Positions 60,158 through 64,000 of a stretch of DNA of 64,000 nucleotides are shown one piece after another; position 1 is the first letter of the stretch; every line of letters begins with the position of its first letter. A program made the position numbers and the translations under genes. This DNA is from Ashinkailepas kermadecensis (taxonomy: Eukaryota; Arthropoda; Thecostraca; Neolepadidae): the NCBI GenBank assembly GCA_034440615.1, contig JAOTOM010004290.1:185001-249000 (forward strand), written 5' to 3'. The notes under the pieces are model-generated. The model ran no database searches. It saw only the letters and a list, made by a program, of their open reading frames with translations, and was not told the DNA's origin.

Positions 60158-60745
60158 ATGCTGCAGAAAGACTTAGACGAGCTTGTGAAGTGGTCCGAAA
60201 AATGGCAAATGAAATGTAATTTTGATAAGTGCAAAATCATGCATGTAGGTAGGCAGCATATCAAGGCTCCGTACTTGATGGGTGGCCAAGTACCATCAGT
60301 GACTCAGCAGGAGAAGGACTTAGGTGTTATTTTGAACACAAAATTGGGGGCATCAGAACAGACCAAAGAAGCCAGGAAGAAGGCACTAAGAATGCTTGGG
60401 GAAATAAATAGGAATGTATCATACAAAAGTGAGGAAGTCATCAGGAAGCTTTACTGTGCATATGTCACGCCACATTTGGAATACTGTGTCCAAGCTTGGT
60501 CCCCTAGTTATGAAAAAGATTGTTGGAATTTAGAGAGAGTACAAAAGAGGGCAACAAAAATGGTTAATGGTATTGGTATAGGCAATCTGGCATATGAGGA
60601 AAGATTGAAGAATTGAATATGTTTTCACTTAGATATACAAGGCTGAGAGGAGATCTCATCGAGGTCTTTAAATTTGTTCATGGTCAGGAACAGGGGATAT
60701 CTCAGGGAAATATTTGAATTTAGCAGAAATGATGATATTAGAGGT
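60158..60745 (+). pseudogene. CR1 RT fragment
   Basis: Matches codons from LLQKDLDELVKWSEKWQMK through the RRGDLIEVFKFVHG region of the elements at 15763 and 49048. A small insertion adds an IGIG repeat, and one base is lost near 60614, causing a frameshift. It is truncated at both ends (60150 and 60745). Confidence 0.85.
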
Positions 60746-60795
60746 CAGCTATGGCTCACATGACTTCCAAAGCAAACCTTAAAAGGTACACCAAA

Positions 60796-61144
60796 GGGTA
60801 ATCTTTACCTTTCGGCCAACACATACTGCCAAGGTTGGTGATTTGTAAAGAGTTGCCTATACAATGTCGCATATATTTCATGACGTCATGGCCGGAAAAT
60901 TGGCTTCGGAGGATTCTGTTTTTCCGGTTAGGTTAGGTTAGGTTAGGTTAGATTATATTATGCTGATGCATTTTGTATATTATGCTACATTATCTTAGTC
61001 TAGGTTAGGTGGTAATTTTTACCGACACCCGACTCCTGTGACGTCACTTCCTTGACTCCTGTGACGTCACTGTTCCCCACCGTACACCTCTTTACAAATC
61101 ACTAACCTAGGCAGTATGTGTCGGCCGAAAGGTAAAGATTACCC
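60796..61144. mobile_element. MITE with ~65-bp terminal inverted repeats
   Basis: GGGTAATCTTTACCTTTCGG at 60796 is answered by CCGAAAGGTAAAGATTACCC ending at 61144. Pairing continues through ACACATACTGCC and GGTGATTTGTAAAGAG. The 349-bp body holds (TTAGG)4 at 60928-60950 and three TGACGTCA palindromes. No ORF. A target duplication is not evident (flanks acca / acca, weak). Confidence 0.88.
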
Positions 61145-61177
61145 ACCAGAGTTCGCCTTCAAGCCTTGGTGACGTCA
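60881..61177. promoter_or_regulatory. Four perfect CRE palindromes (TGACGTCA)
   Basis: TGACGTCA at 60881, 61039, 61062 and 61170. The second and third lie in a tandem GACTCCTGTGACGTCACT duplication. The first three are inside the MITE and the fourth just outside it. CREB/ATF binding is inference from the motif. Confidence 0.45.
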
Positions 61178-61325
61178 CAGCTTTTTCCTCATTGCAGAAA
61201 TTGGTATCATCAGGCATGTTTCAATTTTGCTGCGCATGGGGGGCGGGGAAGTTATTTTTTTAAGGCGTGCCGGACCATAAAGGTCATTGGCGCCGCCTTT
61301 AAAGCGAGTACGTTACATGCCTGTC

Positions 61326-61333
61326 TATAAAAG
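61326..61333 (+). promoter_or_regulatory. TATAAAAG box, candidate core promoter
   Basis: CTGTCTATAAAAGCGAG lies 150 bases after the last CRE palindrome. A 60-codon frame spans it, but I recognise no product. Confidence 0.25.
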
Positions 61334-61469
61334 CGAGTGTTTACGATCAAGGTGCAGGCAGGTGGACATTTACGTTAAGGGAATTTTACGTGATAGTTTG
61401 TGTGATATTTTAGGTGCTGAAGGCGGAGGCTGGGATTTGGACATCTCCCTGATGTCTAAATGGCTTTAA

Positions 61470-62202
61470 TTTTACTTTACTCCTGCACAAAATAATTTTT
61501 AGTTTGGGTGGGGGCGGGCTGCGCATGAAACATACGAAGTTTATGCATTGCCCATATATGTTTTGCACGTTATATGATTTTTTCTCGTCAAAATGGAGGA
61601 CTACCCTGTATTTGTATTTTGCATGCTGGTGCAGCTAGGCATATCCGAGAATGCTTTCATTGATGCGTTTGAGTGAGGAAAGACAATACCACTCATCAAT
61701 AATCAGTAATTAGCAGCAATATAGTAATTACGTGTTTGAAGTTGCAAATTTCCTGTCTCCCTCCTTGAAAAATACAATTGAGTATAGCGGCCACCTGTCG
61801 TGACGTCTGTTCTTCAGAGCATCCAAAACCGTAGCATCGAAAGAGAAAAAGTCAAAGTAGAAAATCCTAGAATCTCGAGCTAGAGAATGTGGTCGACAAA
61901 TATGACGGAGGTGAGACATTTGTGGTGCAATTGCGCGCGATGTTTAATCCGGTGGCCAAACTCATGTGGCGTCGCCCTGCTTCATTTTGTATACTTCACA
62001 CCCGATGTGTCTGCAGATTAGTGTGATTTTAAGCAGTTAATTCTTACTGATATTTAATTCCCAAAGAAACAATAGAGGAAGAAGTTGGCAGGTAAGCTTC
62101 AACAAGTCCAGTCCATGCCTTTTTCTGATTTCTGCACGGTGTTCTATATTAATGCCAGATACCTCATTACCTACCTACCATATTTGAGTATTATTGTGCT
62201 TT
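61470..62202. other. No gene recognised
   Basis: Short frames only, no repeat identified. Confidence 0.4.
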
Positions 62203-62630
62203 AAGGTGGTAACAAGACAAGATTTTACACATATTTTCCTCCATACAGCAAACCAATGGGTTAGTTTTGGTAGTAAATTTGTGCTTTAGGGTGTTTTTTG
62301 AATTCTTGGAATTTATCTTTCGAATGCAATGTTTATGAATGTGACTAAGATGATGGGGCCATTCATGTTCCGTGCAAATGCTTACTTTCCAGGTTGTGAC
62401 CAAAATAACAACAAAAAAGAGGCTTTGAGTTAGGTAACATAGCATAAAAAGAAATGTATTAAAAAAAGATTTTTTTTAGCATAACCAAACCTAACCTAGC
62501 CTAACCTGCCTTTGGATAAAAAAAATCAAAAACATAAAATTAGAAAAAGCTAAAGCATTTATTTTCTGAAAATTTTCGCTTTATGGAGACAAATATGTGT
62601 AAAAACTTGTCTTGTTACCACATTCGACCA
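62203..62630. mobile_element. MITE-like element with ~45-bp TIRs
   Basis: GGTGGTAACAAGACAAGATT...TTACACATATTTTCCTCCATA (62205-62247) is answered by the inverse of TATGGAGACAAATATGTGTA and AAAACTTGTCTTGTTACCAC (62582-62621). Inside lie CCTAACCTAGCCTAACC and a fragment of the intron-1 element terminus (GGTGTTTTTTGAATTCTTGG, 62289). Confidence 0.75.
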
Positions 62631-63235
62631 GAAAAATACCGGTTTGGTTATGTTAGACTAGTTTAGTTTTTTAGGTCGGAAATTTTTTTTTTCTCAAGTT
62701 TTCACAAATTTGCTAAAAATCGGACATTCTTTCCTTCAAAAGCAGCTGACGTTGGGTTAACCTAGGTTTGGTTCGGTTTTCTAATTTAGAAAGTTTTCAG
62801 AGAATATATTGCTTAAAATTGTTTCCTTTTTTTTCTCCAAAGGAGGTTAGGATATGCTAGATTAGGTTATGTTTGTTATGGTTATTAGGTTATCGTATGG
62901 ATTCACTAATGAATGAATCCATATCATTCCCATTGGAGTCTAAAAGCTCCATCATAACCGTACGCATAACGTATATCACAAGAGCCCATCTCGATTCTAC
63001 TGCTCACTTAAGACACTATAGAAGTCAATTAATGAAAGTGTTACTCCAGTACCTGCATTGTTAATGCAAACAGAAAGAAGTCCTTTGAGCCATATGTAAT
63101 GTCCTTCACAGTGCTGCTCCATCCACCTCCAACTCCAGCCCTGACCAAACTTCAGGAGCGCATTCATCTCCAAAGCAGCCTGCGGAACAAGGTATGTATT
63201 GGTAAGGTATATATGTAAGGTATATAGAACAAGGT
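62631..63235. other. No gene recognised
   Basis: AT-rich, with scattered GGTTAGG-type motifs (for example 62846-62880). No frame of interest. Confidence 0.4.
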
Positions 63236-63446
63236 ATGCCAGAAACTATTGTCAGTAGCAACACATTGAACATCTTTAAAAACAGCATAGACAATCATTA
63301 TAAGAATAGGGGGCTTGTTTTTCTGTATTCCAGGGAGAGTTGATTGGCGCATTTGGTGGAAAACTGGTTCAGTGTACAGAGTGCAACCAAGAAGGGCCCT
63401 TGTGGCTCATAGTTGCACTGATCTTTTATGTCTTTATGTCTTTATG
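63236..63446 (+). mobile_element. CR1 3' end, strongly 5'-truncated
   Basis: Begins in the ETIVSSNTL codons of the RT C-terminus and runs through the CCAAGAAGGGCCCTTGTGGC segment to a (TTTATGTC)n tail. Matches the 3' end of 15661-17222, inverted. Confidence 0.85.
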
Positions 63447-63640
63447 CAGCAAGAGTACTATGATCTGAATTCCATGGTATCCCTGTTGCCTAATAGTCCA
63501 TCCTTGCCTATCCATGTAGGAGATGTTTGACTTTCCTCAAACTGTCTGGAGAACTTTGGAGTTGAAATCACGTGTGAGTGATGAAACAGATGAGCTATTC
63601 CTAATGCTTATGTTGGAGAATTGCATGGCACAGTAGCATG

Positions 63641-64000
63641 CCGAATGGGAGGGACATTGCGGGCAGTTGTCCCCTGACAGGTTGTGGGGCCCACAATAAT
63701 CGTGTCGAGCTCCTGAAAAAAATGCGCCAGTCTCCTTAATAATCCCGTTTGGGCCCCCAATAATCGCACCGGAGCACCGTAGAATCGCACTGGGGCGAAA
63801 ACGTCGCGCAGGGGCTTCTGAAAATGACGCTGGGGCCTCAAAAGTTCCCACCTGGGCCCGTGAAAACCACGCTTGGAGCTCGAAAGAGAGTCGTGCTGGG
63901 GTTCAAGAAAATCAGGACGGAGGCCACAAACAGTAGGGCCGGGGCCCCGGAAAGTCACGCTTGGCCTAGGGGTACCAAGAATTCTCGCCCGGATCCCTGA
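63641..64000 (-). repeat. Start of another GGCCCC/AAAATCGCG element at the window edge
   Basis: GTTGTCCCCTGACAGGTTGT followed by GGGGCCC answers the inverse of 4990-5030. Then come units such as GGCCCCCAATAATCGCACC in the A-rich orientation. It continues past the window. Confidence 0.75.

Overview
This is a eukaryotic, intron-bearing and very transposon-rich window, most likely from an arthropod and perhaps a crustacean. The grounds are interstitial (TTAGG)n/(CCTAA)n tracts, CR1/L2-type LINEs, tRNA-derived SINEs, Ty3/gypsy pieces, long microsatellites and two recognisable nuclear host genes. I cannot name the species.

Host genes. (1) A complete TOMM20 (mitochondrial import receptor Tom20) on the + strand. 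Its four coding exons are 11336-11465, 20710-20798, 23338-23514 and 25218-25277. All junctions are GT/AG and phase-consistent, and together they encode 151 residues ending in the conserved acidic tail. (2) A small INAF-motif membrane protein on the - strand (28922-29272), in a GC-rich island. The TOMM20 introns hold a CR1 LINE, inverted-repeat elements, SINE pieces and two coding-length minisatellites next to splice acceptors. The intron 2 minisatellite has a 33-bp monomer that looks like a copy of the intron 2/exon 3 junction.

Repeats by region. 0.7-10.1 kb: a rearranged inverted structure whose body is degenerate 20-22-bp-period GGCCCC/ATCGCG repeats, centred on a 350-bp inverted pair at about 5.48 kb; it is interrupted by an AGGTCA-rich segment and an RNase H LINE remnant. 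10.2-11.1 kb: a short TIR element and a GGAAGTTAACTTCC-type array just upstream of TOMM20. 30.4-46.9 kb: a giant inverted repeat (foldback-like) with a 266-bp loop at 40316-40581 and arms of about 6 kb. The arms are ordered from outside in: a 21-bp array, two more diverged zones of the same period, then a non-repetitive inner zone. The left arm carries a 4-kb L2/CR1-superfamily LINE that is absent from the right arm. The right arm carries a gypsy gag-protease segment that replaces about 1 kb of arm. 46.95-51.06 kb: a nearly full CR1 element with an SGNH-esterase ORF1 and an EN-RT ORF2 broken only by four in-frame stops. 57.2-59.0 kb: a second L2-type LINE joined to a piece of the foldback terminus. 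59.4-64 kb: gypsy integrase tail, CR1 fragments, MITEs (one with perfect CRE palindromes), and the start of another GGCCCC/ATCGCG element at the window edge.

Most open frames in the repeat zones are by-products of the 21-bp (7-codon) period, not genes. The most interesting items are the giant foldback family, the splice-junction-derived minisatellite inside TOMM20, and the one-sided insertion events that date the two arms. All comparisons were made by eye.
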